DNA from: Utricularia gibba
Taxonomy: Eukaryota; Streptophyta; Magnoliopsida; Lamiales; Lentibulariaceae
Direction: 5' to 3'
Assembly (NCBI GenBank): GCA_002189035.1
Contig: NEEC01000004.1
Location: 806,001 to 870,000 of the forward strand
DNA: 64,000 nt
The notes under the pieces are model-generated. The model was not told where the DNA came from. It saw only the letters and a program-made list of their open reading frames with translations, and ran no database searches. Positions 49,181 through 59,613 of the stretch are shown here, in pieces (the first letter of the stretch is position 1; each line of letters opens with the position of its first letter). Made by a program: the position numbers and the translations under genes.

Positions 49181-50643
49181 TCAGTTCAGCCGGTGGGCTG
49201 CGGCGGCGAAGGTGGGGCTATTGCAGACGCTGCCATCGGAACCGGAAAACAGTGCCCTCTGAAGAACGCCGGAGGGGGAAGAAACGGTGGTTGCGATTGA
49301 GGATTCATGCGGCGATCCCGGTGAAGGTCCCATTTTTAGCGCCTCCGCGAGCGGCCCACCTCCGACCATGAGCTCCCATGAAACGGGCCGACACCATTCT
49401 GAACCTCTTGGTTCATAGGCGTCGTCTCTGAATGGCTGTATGTTCATCGCTTGTTCATCCAGTGAATCCCCAACTGCCATTGCGATTGAGAGTTTAAGTG
49501 ACGTCGAGCGATCTTCTGGGTTTATGAAGCTGCGGCTGCTGCTACTGTATAGAAGATTGTTGGATGACAACAAATCCATGTCCATGGATCTGATCCCCAT
49601 CTCCGGAACTGGGAAATTGGAGGAGAAATGCGGCGGCTGTTGCTGAACACCGAATAGTAGATTTGATGTTTCCATCAAATTCTGCCATGGCTGTTGCTGC
49701 TGCTGCTGCTCAACCAAGTTATTTTCAACTCTCGGTTCCAGTTTCCTGTAACAAGCTCAAGTTACACACCAGGAGCACAATGAAACAGACAACAAGCGCT
49801 ATCCCACAAACTTGCCTGTTAGCAGGTGTGGGAGGAAGAGCAGAAACTTCATTCAAACTGGCGGGTTGATCAACTCTCGGTTTCTTGATATTGTTTGCTG
49901 TTGATTTGGTTTCCACAGGCTTTCTTGAACGTGGTCGCCCTCTGTGGATATGGCGCTCGCAGTACTTCTGGTGTGGAGCCACATCTCTTGAGCACCTCCA
50001 TTTTTTCCCATCTGTCCTCTTGCATCGCCCTGGCTCTAAATCCCTTCTCCTCACTTGAGAAAAGTAAAGCAATATCAAAAGATGAAGCATCAGAAGAAGG
50101 AGAAGAGGGCAGGGTTCGTTGAAAGTTTACAAGGATCCAGAGATTCAGTGTCCACGTTTCTGGAAATGGAATGAACAAGCTCAGGAGGAACTGGGAGAGA
50201 AGAGATCATGTATTTGTAAATGGTGGCTTGTCTTTCGAGCTCTTTCCATTGAGATACCGTGAACGGAAACCCAAATCCAGCGCCCATGGCTGCAACACAA
50301 CAAAAAACACAGAGTGACGAAATTTGAATCCAAACAAAACCAAAACCATTGAAAAACTCTTCTCCTCTCCCCACATTGAATATCCTCCACGTCTCCATCT
50401 CCATCCTCTCCCCACCCGAAGAACAAGAAATTTCATTAAATGTCTACCTGGGGATCCGTGAGGGAAAACGTCAAAAAGCTGTTTGTTCGTACTACCAGTA
50501 GCACCACTACTCCGAGGAGGAGCATCGGTGGCTCCGCCGGCGCCGAACCCCCCCGCCAGAACTCCTCCGCCAACCCCCAGAATCAGGGTACCCGTCGTTC
50601 CATTGCTGCTTTGAGAAGTAGAACGATGACCCCCGTTCTCCAT
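49181..50643 (-). CDS. GRF: Growth-regulating factor (GRF) transcription factor, miR396 target
   Basis: Plant transcription factor that partners GIF coactivators to promote leaf and organ growth. Exons: 50643-50448, 50289-50131, 50053-49816, 49745-49181; 385 residues. A Gly-rich N-terminus leads to the QLQ domain ([20 protein letters not shown], residues about 73-105), which binds GIF. The WRC domain follows ([20 protein letters not shown] then [21 protein letters not shown] zinc finger with nuclear-localisation basics). The tail has poly-Gln and the motif GGGPLAEAL typical of one GRF subgroup. Intron 3 needs the GC donor AACAG|GCAAGT; the neighbouring GT would put the tail out of frame. The miR396 site lies in exon 3. 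Confidence 0.94.
49911..49931 (-). promoter_or_regulatory. miR396 target site in the GRF WRC exon
   Basis: The gene strand reads CGTTCAAGAAAGCCTGTGGA followed by A, the conserved site where miR396 pairs in GRF mRNAs. It encodes RSRKPVE at the end of the WRC domain. The match to the known site is exact as far as I remember. Confidence 0.92.
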
Positions 50644-52170
50644 TCCAAATCTCCTTAAACCAAGAAACCTCCGTGACAAAATGCTAAAAGGGAACAAAAA
50701 ACAGCCCTTCAAAACCACGACTAACAAAAAGGGGAGTGCTTCAGAACTCTCAGAGTGCTGCTGCGTGGGAGAAGAAGCAGAGAAAGGAAATGAGTGGCGA
50801 GGGTTGCCTGCGTTTCCGGTCTTTTGTTTTATTCATTTGCCCTCCGTCGGTTGTCTGTGGGGCTGCAACTTGGTTTTTAGCATCGATACTCTGCCTCCAT
50901 TCTTCCAACATTCGCCTCCATCCCCTCTTTTAACATCCATCAATTGAAATTAATATTCAATTTATTCCAAATTCATTATTTTCATAACAATATTAAATAA
51001 AATACAGTGTATAAATTCAATACCATTTTAAATCTAATTTTTTGATTAGTTTTAAGAAAATTAATTTGGGGACATGGCACCTCGAGGGCGTGTGAACGCC
51101 GCAGTCAAATTGGAAAAACTTGAAACTGTAGGACATCGACAAGACGTGAGGAGCGACAAATGTAATAAATACAGAAATAAATAATTAAATTCCCGTATTT
51201 TAATTAATGTTTTTCAAAGATATTGTGCGCTTTTTAAAAAGAAATAAAATGAATATTTTTTTTTGTGGGGGGAGGGGTACGATAACCGAAGTGGGCCCAG
51301 GGAATTAATGAAGACAGCTGGCTGGATGGATGGAATGTCGCTGTCGAGGACGGAAATCAAAATGTGGAAAAAATGTCGAATTGGGGTTTAGTTTATACAA
51401 TTGGATTTGGCGTTCGGGCCCCCCAAATTCCTAATAATTTATCAAGGGCCCCAGCACTTGTGTTAAATTACAAATATCCACCCCATTCTGTTTGTTATAA
51501 AGGGAGAGAGAAAATCTCGTTACAATATATGAATTGTCGCATTTCAATAAATGTGCACTTCCAACGGCGCATCATATCGGGTATCATTCCGTCCACCGAA
51601 AAGGACGCCTCTGCTCCCGTTTCCTTTGTGGACTAAATAAAAATAAAAAAATTCATTTTTAATCACAAAAAATTATTGGAAAATGATCAACACGAACATA
51701 TTAAATACCATGAAAATGTGTGCATGTGGCACGTCACGGGGGATGAGGGTATTTTCGTCCATTCAAGGCGCATGGGGGGCCTATTTGACTTTCCCTCCAT
51801 GCGCACACGTACGAATCAAATCATTTAAAAAAGTGAACATATGTCGGAAATTAAATATTGAAAATGATTATTTTTCGATGATTCCAATTTTGGGTGACGG
51901 ATTTGCTACATTGTGCCAGCTGGATGGCACCAGGGATTCTGTTATTCTTTGCTATAATTGGAAATTAATTTAGAACGACACATCATTTAAGTACTAATTA
52001 AGCAACATGTGTACCCTAATTTTGCCCTAATAATTGATTGAGCACAACTGAATTAAATCCCAAATTAGGGCTTGCTATTGTCGTTGTGGTTCGAGGGGTG
52101 ATGGGCCGGGGCAGGCCCGGCCCAGGTGAAGTGGGCAGTAGTCGGTCATATGTCCAAATCGTCGTCTGGG
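50644..52170. other. Intergenic: GRF promoter and ELP5 3' region
   Basis: The first 300 bases are the GRF 5' leader and promoter. The rest is mixed AT-rich sequence. I see no coding gene; open frames at 51364-51636 and 51683-51973 have no recognisable family. Confidence 0.4.
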
Positions 52171-52192
52171 TCATATGTCCAAAATCGTCGTC
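52145..52192. repeat. Short tandem duplication at the ELP5 stop codon
   Basis: GTCATATGTCCAAATCGTCG (52145 on) is repeated from 52170 with one extra A, period about 25. On the minus strand each copy encodes or resembles the acidic ELP5 end and its stop. Confidence 0.85.
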
Positions 52193-54088
52193 AACTCGTC
52201 GTCCTCGTCTGAATCGGGCAACTCGTCGTCGGAATCACGGAGGTAGAAGATTTCGCCAGAGCCTTTCTCGGAACAACTGCATTGGGTCTCGGGTTTCCGA
52301 CCGTCGTATATCTGCACCTCTGCGCCGTTTCCTGAACTCAAAACATTCAACTTGGGTTAACATGTAAGGAATTATCAGAACAACAGTCTATGCTCCTGAT
52401 TGGTTGATTCCCTGCTACCTTGGTGTTCGAATGGAAGAACAACTTTCTCCCTCTCACGTCGCTCCTTTTCAGACAGTTGCAAGTTGAATTGGACCTGCAG
52501 AAGAGGGTTATACGATAAGCATTCTTCTTTGTCCGACAGAATGGAAAAGTAAACAAAACAAACATCTTACGGCGGGCGGTGCCACGCTCTGTGCAGTGAT
52601 AACATCGCCAGAAGAGACAGCTGAGAATTTGACCCCTGAGTTGGTTACGCAGAATTCTTCTAACTGAGAGTTAAGAGCCTGAAGGTGTAAGTAGGGAAAA
52701 GGGGTTTCTGCAAATGGATAAGAATGAGGAATTCTGAAAGTGTACCATCAGTTTAACACGTCCATTTCTACGCTTCGCTCGGACAAACAGCCTTCCCCTT
52801 CTTAAGTTCTGTTCCATCAGACTTGGGCTTGGAGATTGTCGCAGAAGTTCATCTGCGCCTGTGAACATTGTTTCTATGGTGGCCTTCATTGTGGATGCAT
52901 ATTCAAGAGCGGAAACGGCCTGAGGGTGCAAGAGATCCGTGTGCAGTGACCAAAACATGCTACATATCTGGACTGCAGTAGTCAAATGGGAAGACACAGA
53001 AGCATCCTTCAGTTAGGAGTACTTGTATGCAACTCTTGTACTTGTACAAGTGAACAACAAGACACCAGGCAGCACCACAAAATGGAAAAATACAGAAGAT
53101 GACATTGTAATAAAGGGACGGACACACATGATGCTTCACTACCAGCAACAAGAGTATAACCCTTCAAGACCATGAGAATCATACCATGACTACGAAGACT
53201 ACTAATAAGCGAAGAAACCCGGATGATGGGCGCATGCCTAAGCATCTCACTAGCCTGGAGGACAAGAATGGATACGAGTTAAGATCTCCGATCATGAGGC
53301 AACTGCATTATACTTGAGGACGAAAAAAAATTCAATCTTGAAAAGGTAAGGCATTAGAAAGTACAGAGTCTATTCCAACAATGAGCCCCTTCCCATGTAA
53401 AGAAACTTCTGCAAGACGGAACAGAATCCTATCATGAAACGATCAACTTCAACAGAAGAATGGCCCGAAGAACATAAGATGGGTACCTTTCCCAAGTTCA
53501 ATAATTGACGATAAAACTTCATCCATATCCTGGATACTTTTACATGAATTGACTGCTAATGCAGTTGCAATAGGTAAGTTCTTAACCGTCCCACATTCCC
53601 CGAGCTTGCTTTTCCAGCACAGTGGATCGGTGAAGCAATCCAAAACCCTTAACCTGGATCAAAGAAACTTTACTGTCGGATAAATTCTCATGAAAACGCG
53701 AAAACACCTCACAATTTAAGACAGACCATGCCCTCGATCCTTCAACGTCAATCCCATTTCTCTTCAACAGCTCTTCATAGTACAATGGGCTTCGAGATAA
53801 CGCGACCAGGACGATGCCTCTGCAGATGGGTAAAAGGAGCAAGTTTTGTCAACCTAAAAGTACCAATGAATGAAATTAAATTGCAGTAAGCATACGCCAA
53901 TTCAGAGTTGAACTAAACTTAGCCCCAGAAGATTTGGGTGACGAAACAAAAGAAGAGAGCTGCAAGAAAAAATGGTCGAAAGCGTAGCATCCCAATGAAC
54001 AGTCAATCGTATCGTTTATAGTGAGAGCGGGAGCTTGCTCGCCTTCCAACCCACCGTCGCGAAGCGTCCGGTAAAGTAACTCCGCCAT
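52171..54088 (-). CDS. ELP5: Elongator complex subunit ELP5
   Basis: RecA-fold subunit of the ELP4-ELP5-ELP6 ring of Elongator, needed for wobble uridine modification of tRNA. Nine exons in phase: 54088-53919, 53819-53727, 53653-53487, 53408-53365, 53254-53185, 52972-52746, 52678-52571, 52494-52419, 52331-52171; 371 residues. Features recalled from Arabidopsis ELP5: [20 protein letters not shown] at the start, [59 protein letters not shown] and an acidic tail ([14 protein letters not shown]). The exon 2 donor is GCATG|GTCTGT, chosen because it alone keeps the frame. The terminus is affected by a tandem duplication. It shares a 146-base divergent promoter with the 6PGL gene. Confidence 0.9.
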
Positions 54089-54234
54089 AGTCCGACAAAC
54101 GAAAGGGTGACGTATGTGCCGGCTCTTTTTCGTCCTACTTGGTTCTAGGGTTTCCTGATAAGCTCTCCAATTTCAGGCACGCCATAACCAACTCCGCGGA
54201 AGCAGCCAGCTCTAGTTGATCCCAATTATCCAGT
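54089..54234. promoter_or_regulatory. Compact bidirectional promoter ELP5 / 6PGL with telo-box
   Basis: Only 146 bases separate the two ATGs. The sequence TAGGGTTT (54146-54153; AAACCCTA on the minus strand) is a telo-box, typical of plant translation-related genes. No TATA box is obvious. Confidence 0.6.
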
Positions 54235-55772
54235 ATGACAATGGGCCTTAGCGGGTTACAGTTAATTTGTAAGCCCATGGTCGCAACACCTCACGGCGAC
54301 GTCAGCGAAGTCCGGAGCATCGGAGGTGCAAATACTTGCTCTCACGTGTTAAAATGCGCCATGGAAATCTGCCGTTCACCGTACGCTGATCTGCGCCTCG
54401 TATTCAAATCTTCATTGCACAACCATCAACCTACAAGAATTCATTTGAGTTCCCGAATAGCCACGCGCAGTTTCGGGGTGAGGCTGAATACTTTCAGGAG
54501 ATCGAGCTTGAAATCTTACATGGCTGCGCCAACAGCCGCGAGGGGTGAAAGAGAAGTTACCGTCTTTGATTCGGAGGAGGAATTAGCGGTTTCACTTGCG
54601 AAATATACTGCCGATCTGTCGAATAAAATTTGCAATGAGAGAGATTCGTTTACGGTGGTTCTCTCCGGTGGGTCTCTGATGAAATCTCTCAGGTAAGCGT
54701 GGGGTTCTTTGTAATTACTTTCAATTGCGTAAGTTACGGACCATAATTGGGTACCCAAATCTGTAGAATTGTTGTTTAATGTTTCTTTGTCGCGGATTCT
54801 AGGAAATTGCTTGAGCCTCCATTGTTTGAATCGGTGGACTGGGCGAAATGGCGTGTGTTTTGGGTGGACGAGAGAGTTGTGGCTAAGAATCACCCTGATA
54901 GCAACTATCTTCTTGCGTGCACTGAATTTTTGTCCAAGGTGCTTTTTTTCCTCCTGTCTTTTACATTGAAGAGCACCAAGTAACTCTGATCATAGCTTCA
55001 GTCCTTGTGGAAAAAAAAAAGGGGATTGCTCCTACGCAGAAAGCTGTTCACTTTCCAAACACTTGCATGGAGAAACATGTATTCACTTATGAGTTTCCTC
55101 TGTAAAGTAGCAAGGATTGGAATTTGTTTGTTATGATATGTTGATGCATGATCTTTTCTTGGCTGCTTCAAATACCACAGGCATCTTCATTTTGATTTGG
55201 GTGCCTTTCAATCATTTGTGAAACTTAGTCAAGCGATATATCACGTGTCTGAAATATGCTACATAATGGAAGAGGAGCTGATTATCTATCAACATTCTGT
55301 GCTGCAGGTTCCAATCCCAGGAGAAAATGTATATGCCATAAACGACACATTATCAGCCGAGGGTGCAGCAGATGAATATGAAGCCATCATTAAGCATTTG
55401 GTGACAGCCAAAGTGATCCATCAATCCCAGACGACTGGTCTCCCAAAATTTGATCTGATTCTTCTGGGAATGGGTCCGGATGGCCATGTTGCATCTTTGT
55501 TCCCTGGTCATCCTCTTGTTCAAGAAACGAACAAGTGGGTTACTTTTATCAAAGACTCACCTAAGCCTCCACCTGAAAGAATCACCTTCACTTTCCCTGT
55601 CATCAACTCAGCTGCTCATATAGCCATTGTCGTGGCCGGTTCTGGTAAAGCGAATGCTGTTTCCTCGGCACTTGGGCGTTCTCCTGATACCAATGTCCTT
55701 CCTGTCCAGCTAGTGGCGCCGGAGGGTGAGTTATGCTGGTTCTTAGACAAGGGAGCTGCTTCCAAGCTCTAG
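54235..55772 (+). CDS. PGL3: 6-phosphogluconolactonase, plastid type (PGL3-like)
   Basis: Hydrolyses 6-phosphogluconolactone in the oxidative pentose phosphate pathway. Exons 54235-54692, 54803-54938 and 55308-55772 join in phase; 352 residues. The first 95 or so residues are a Ser/Arg/His-rich presequence (LSSRIATRSFGVRLN), pointing to the plastid; the mature start is near SYMAAPTA. Catalytic-domain motifs: VVLSGGSLMKSLR (phosphate loop), VFWVDERVVAKNHPDSNY, LPKFDLILLGMGPDGHVASL, FPGHPL, and the tail APEGELCWFLDKGAASKL with a C-terminal SKL. SKL is a canonical peroxisome signal; Arabidopsis PGL3 is known for dual plastid/peroxisome targeting. A second ATG at 54241 could also serve. The frame is intact. 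Confidence 0.95.
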
Positions 55773-56846
55773 GTATGATGCATGATGAATTGTGAGTGTG
55801 TGCATTCACTTGAACTTTTGTGATCAGAATGAACCCGGTTTTTCTCAAATAAAAAAGGTCATGTACCCGGTTCTAGATTATTTTGCCTTTTGTTTTTTCG
55901 CGGCAATTGTGAATTTTGTAAACCGGGTTCAAGGCATAACTGGAATAAAAGCAGCCTGCTATCATGTGCCAATGAAACGACGCCGCATCGTTGCATCATG
56001 CTTTATCAGGGGTCTCTTTCATTCCAAAGTATGCCCTAAAACCCGATGGGGACTGAAAATATGAAAATAAATATACAGACGCAAATGGTGATGTCAGGAA
56101 GTTAATGACGACGGAAGGCATGAGGAAGAAGATGAAGCAGCAGCGTCGAAGAGTGTCCTCGCACTTTCCAGCAGGTTGTTCGAGAGCGCTGTTTCCAGGT
56201 TGCCTACCTTACCTTTTTTTAGCAGTGGAACGAAGTAGAGTGTTTTTGGCTTGAGTACGTCATCCCTGTGGGGATAGTTTACAGGTTTCCTAGTTTTACT
56301 TAGCTCAAGTCTCTAGGCTTATGGAACTAAATCGTCGTGATAAATCAAGTATTTGAAACGAAGGGTTCTACTGTAGTATCTCAATCTGTTTCGTTTGGCC
56401 TTATAGACTGCTATTGTTTATTGCCCCGTTGAGCAATCATAGACAATTAAACTTTATACGTTTTTCACTCATATACTGCATTCTTGCGTCAATCTGTGTG
56501 TACTTTGAATATGTTTAAGCCTTTATGCATTGATTATAACGTTCTTTTTCATTTTTTTGTAGATATGACCTTACAAGTACTAGAGAAGTAAGAAACGTAT
56601 TTTTAGTAAGAAAATGTGCACTACAAAACCTTAAACCTTCAGTTTTCCAGCAAACCTTCTATACTTCTTTACTGATTACACACAAGTCACCACAAAAAAA
56701 GGAAATGAAAACAGAAGAGAAAGGACGTTTATCCTATTTTATTTTAAGGCGCGTTTGTCATGCTTTTCCATTGTATGTAGTTCTATTTTATTCCCTTGTC
56801 ACGCATACCTAGTACTGAATATGTGGTCATTATAGCAATCCATGCA
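55773..56846. other. Intergenic, no gene seen
   Basis: Includes the 6PGL 3' UTR. Short open frames (e.g. 55792-56064) match no family that I know. It may contain further decayed parts of the TBC pseudogene, but I cannot align them. Confidence 0.35.
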
Positions 56847-57800
56847 GGAAAGAATACGAGAGATTATGGGGGCATCTAGCCACCTTCTTTTGGCTTAGCA
56901 GTAGTGTCTCAGGTGAAGGGGAGGGGTTAAAATACTACTGGTGTAGGAAGAAGTATCTATTCTGCTGGGATTCGGATTCTGGGGACATTGTTAGATCCAG
57001 GGAATTCTCTCCAGTTGAGGGTGGGATTCTGACCCCCCATCCAGTTCAATGGTAGATAGCTGTGATTCAGATTCCTTGGACACTGATTCCTCAGTTGATC
57101 TTTACATGAGCATTCATCCTCCCGCAGATGGATATCAAGTCAGAATCCCGATGTCTAGAAGATTTGTATTGACGCGATCAGATGCAATGGAGAATGGATG
57201 TCATACTCAGTGCTGGACACAGTTTCAGGTTTGCACTTGCTTCTGAGATTGCTGGATTAAATGACCGTGAACAGCTTGATCCTGCGAGGGATTTCGTATG
57301 GCCCTGAGATTGGCTGATGACAGCTTTGTTGGCTATATGAAAAAAGCTCGCCACATTTTAAGCTTGATGATGTTGGCATAAGAAGGTATCTGATGATTGT
57401 TTCTAAGATCATGAAGTTCAAAGACGTGCGCCTTTACAATCATTTGGAGAAACTCCAAGCCAATGATTGTTTCTTTATTTACCGAATGGTGGTGGCATTC
57501 TTCCGAAGGGAGGTTACTTTTGAGCAAACTCTGTGCCTCTGGGAGGTCATGTGGGCTATCAAGCTGCAATCAGGGCTGGAATAGGGAAGAAGGCTTGGAG
57601 AAAGATAAGTGAGTCCCTCCAGCATACGATCTTCTGCTCTATGCAATTGCTGCCTCTGTTTTGCAGAGGAGGAAACTAACCACTGAGAAGTACAACAGCA
57701 TAGATGTGATTTTGAGGAAATGCAATTCGATGGCAGGGCATCTTGATGTATGGAAGCTCCTCCATGATGCCCACGACTAGGTTGTGACCCTCCATGACAA
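56847..57800 (+). pseudogene. TBC-domain Rab GTPase-activating protein pseudogene
   Basis: Frame-broken remains of a plant Ypt/Rab-GAP. Recognisable pieces in order: RKEYERLW (about 56850), VDSCDSDSLDTDSSVD (57052), DAIRCNGEWMSYS in another frame (about 57172), EIAGLNDREQLDPARDF (57245), FVGYMKKARH (57323), KDVRLYNHLEKLQAND and CFFIYRMVVAFFRREVTFEQ (57420-57510) then TLCLWEVMWA, YDLLLYAIAASVLQRRKLTT (about 57627) and NSMAGHLDVWKLLHDAHD followed by an in-frame TAG (57777). The catalytic YCQGMSD-containing block is deleted. From 57323 to 57800 the parts run on without introns, though plant members of this family usually have several, which would fit a processed copy. No poly(A) tail or target-site duplication was seen. 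It cannot encode a working GAP. Confidence 0.82.
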
Positions 57801-59613
57801 ATGGAGGAGGTTCTGTGATTTTGTTGGCAGAAGTCTTGGCCCGTCACTGTTTCTGCACTTCATAGTTACCATTGGATAAGGGAGATTACTGTGGTGTACG
57901 CATAATCCTTTTCCGCGGCCATATTGAACCCCTGTCTTGAATAGACATGTTTTCCGTGGACGCTCGGTGATTGTCGTGCTCCAATATTTTTCATGCGTCA
58001 TGCCCTGTGCGAAGCAGCGTAGGTTGATTATTTGGTCCCCGCTTTCATTGAGGCATGGGATTTATGGCCGGCCGCTTTGGACATGAGTGGAATTCATTCC
58101 ATGGGGCCCGAGCAGTTGACACACTGCAAGTTAGCACACAGAAACTACTTCACTGCGCTACAAGTTCCAGGTAAATTCTATACTACTCTGATGCTGATTT
58201 TAAAAGGGGACCAATTGTGACCTTTCCAATCTGTCCGATTCCCCTTCCCCTTTATCCGCCACTTGCTCTCGTGGCATTTAAGTGACTTGTAACCATTGGT
58301 TCTTCATGCTCAAAGCATCTGCCCCTTAATCACTCCTCCGGTCCAACCATAGCCCTTTAATCAGCTCTTCCCTTGTAGCCCTTGGTTGATTTCACTTCTA
58401 CACACCCGTGAAACAAAACGAGGTGAAACTGCCATTTTGGTAAAGGGTGGTTTTCAAAAGTGACTTTCATATACTTTTTACTGTAATGTTCTCACTGGGT
58501 GTCTGTGACATCCAGGCAAGAACAGGAACATAGTGAATGAGCTATCTAACTTTGAACTCTTGTAGCCAGGGATGGGTGATCGTGAATCCACGTGAGATGC
58601 TGCATGTGCCCGCATCCCTTTCAATCATGGAGTTGTCCACTTCGTCCACCCCAAGATGCCTGCTCAAAGACCCACCCTTCCACACACATTCTGTGCTCTC
58701 CGATTCCTATCCCAGCCTCCGCCGTTCACTTCAAAGATGGCGAAGCGGGTCGCGGGCTGCCAAGACAGAAACTCGCGCATTCTATCAATGGGAAGAAGAG
58801 TAAAAGCCAGCCAGGCTGTTCAAAAAAAAGGGGAGGGAAAAGGTCTCCCTCCCCCGTACCGAGAATTTGCAGTTGTCGGTCCCGATTGCCGGAGACGAGA
58901 CGCGTGCCCACCGGATCTGGGTATTAAACGTCTCATTCATTGGCCATGCTCCATAAATAACCCCAGCAACCCCCCAGCGCCTCGATTAATCCTCACCGAC
59001 GCGCACCGCCGCATCATCGCAGTAGAGTGAATTATGAATATAATAAAGTCGAGTAGCATCGCAATATTCTTTTTATTAGACCCTATAATGAAGAAAATTT
59101 GATCATCTGTCAGATATTGTGTTAAAAAATAATTATTTTATATGTTTTTTTTATCTAAATTATAATGTAGTAGTATCCCTTCTAATTGATACAAAGATTT
59201 CATACTAAAAAAGAAATGAAATATTTTATTTCAACGGCCCCAATTTGGGATAATGCATCAATTTTCACTTAATTTCGACAAGAGATCGACTAATGGTGCG
59301 TTTGGCCATCCAACGGTGGAGATTCTTGCTGCCCACCCAATCGAGCGGACCACGCTTCACGATCCCATAAGCTGTAATTATATATATATAAATAATAACT
59401 AAATAAATAAAAGTACGGAAATGCTGTTGTGTTGTGTCTCACACACCGTAGCGTGTGTGCGTAACGATGCATTGATGTCGTTTGGGACTTTGGGGGGGTG
59501 CAGTGTGCGTATATAAATTAAACTATATAACGGAGGTTGCGCGTCTCCAACTTTGGAAGAGGCTTCGTTGTCGGCTGCGTTTTCGAGAGTGTGGGTGTTG
59601 GATCTGGTGAGGA
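57801..59613. other. Intergenic, no gene recognised
   Basis: Mixed composition. Overlapping open frames around 58537-59030 sit in a GC-richer patch but have low-complexity, Pro/Arg/Ser-rich translations without any family I know. The last 100 bases are the leader of the MFS gene. A short TA microsatellite lies near 59380. Confidence 0.4.

Noticed and set aside
49690-49715. CAG/CTG microsatellite in GRF
   Set aside because: It simply encodes the poly-Gln stretch of the GRF tail; common in this family.
52038-52367. Plus-strand frame of 109 codons
   Set aside because: It is the antisense of the ELP5 last exon and its acidic-tail repeat.
58537-59030. Three overlapping open frames in a GC-richer patch
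   Set aside because: Low-complexity translations, no conserved motif in any frame, no splice partners seen.
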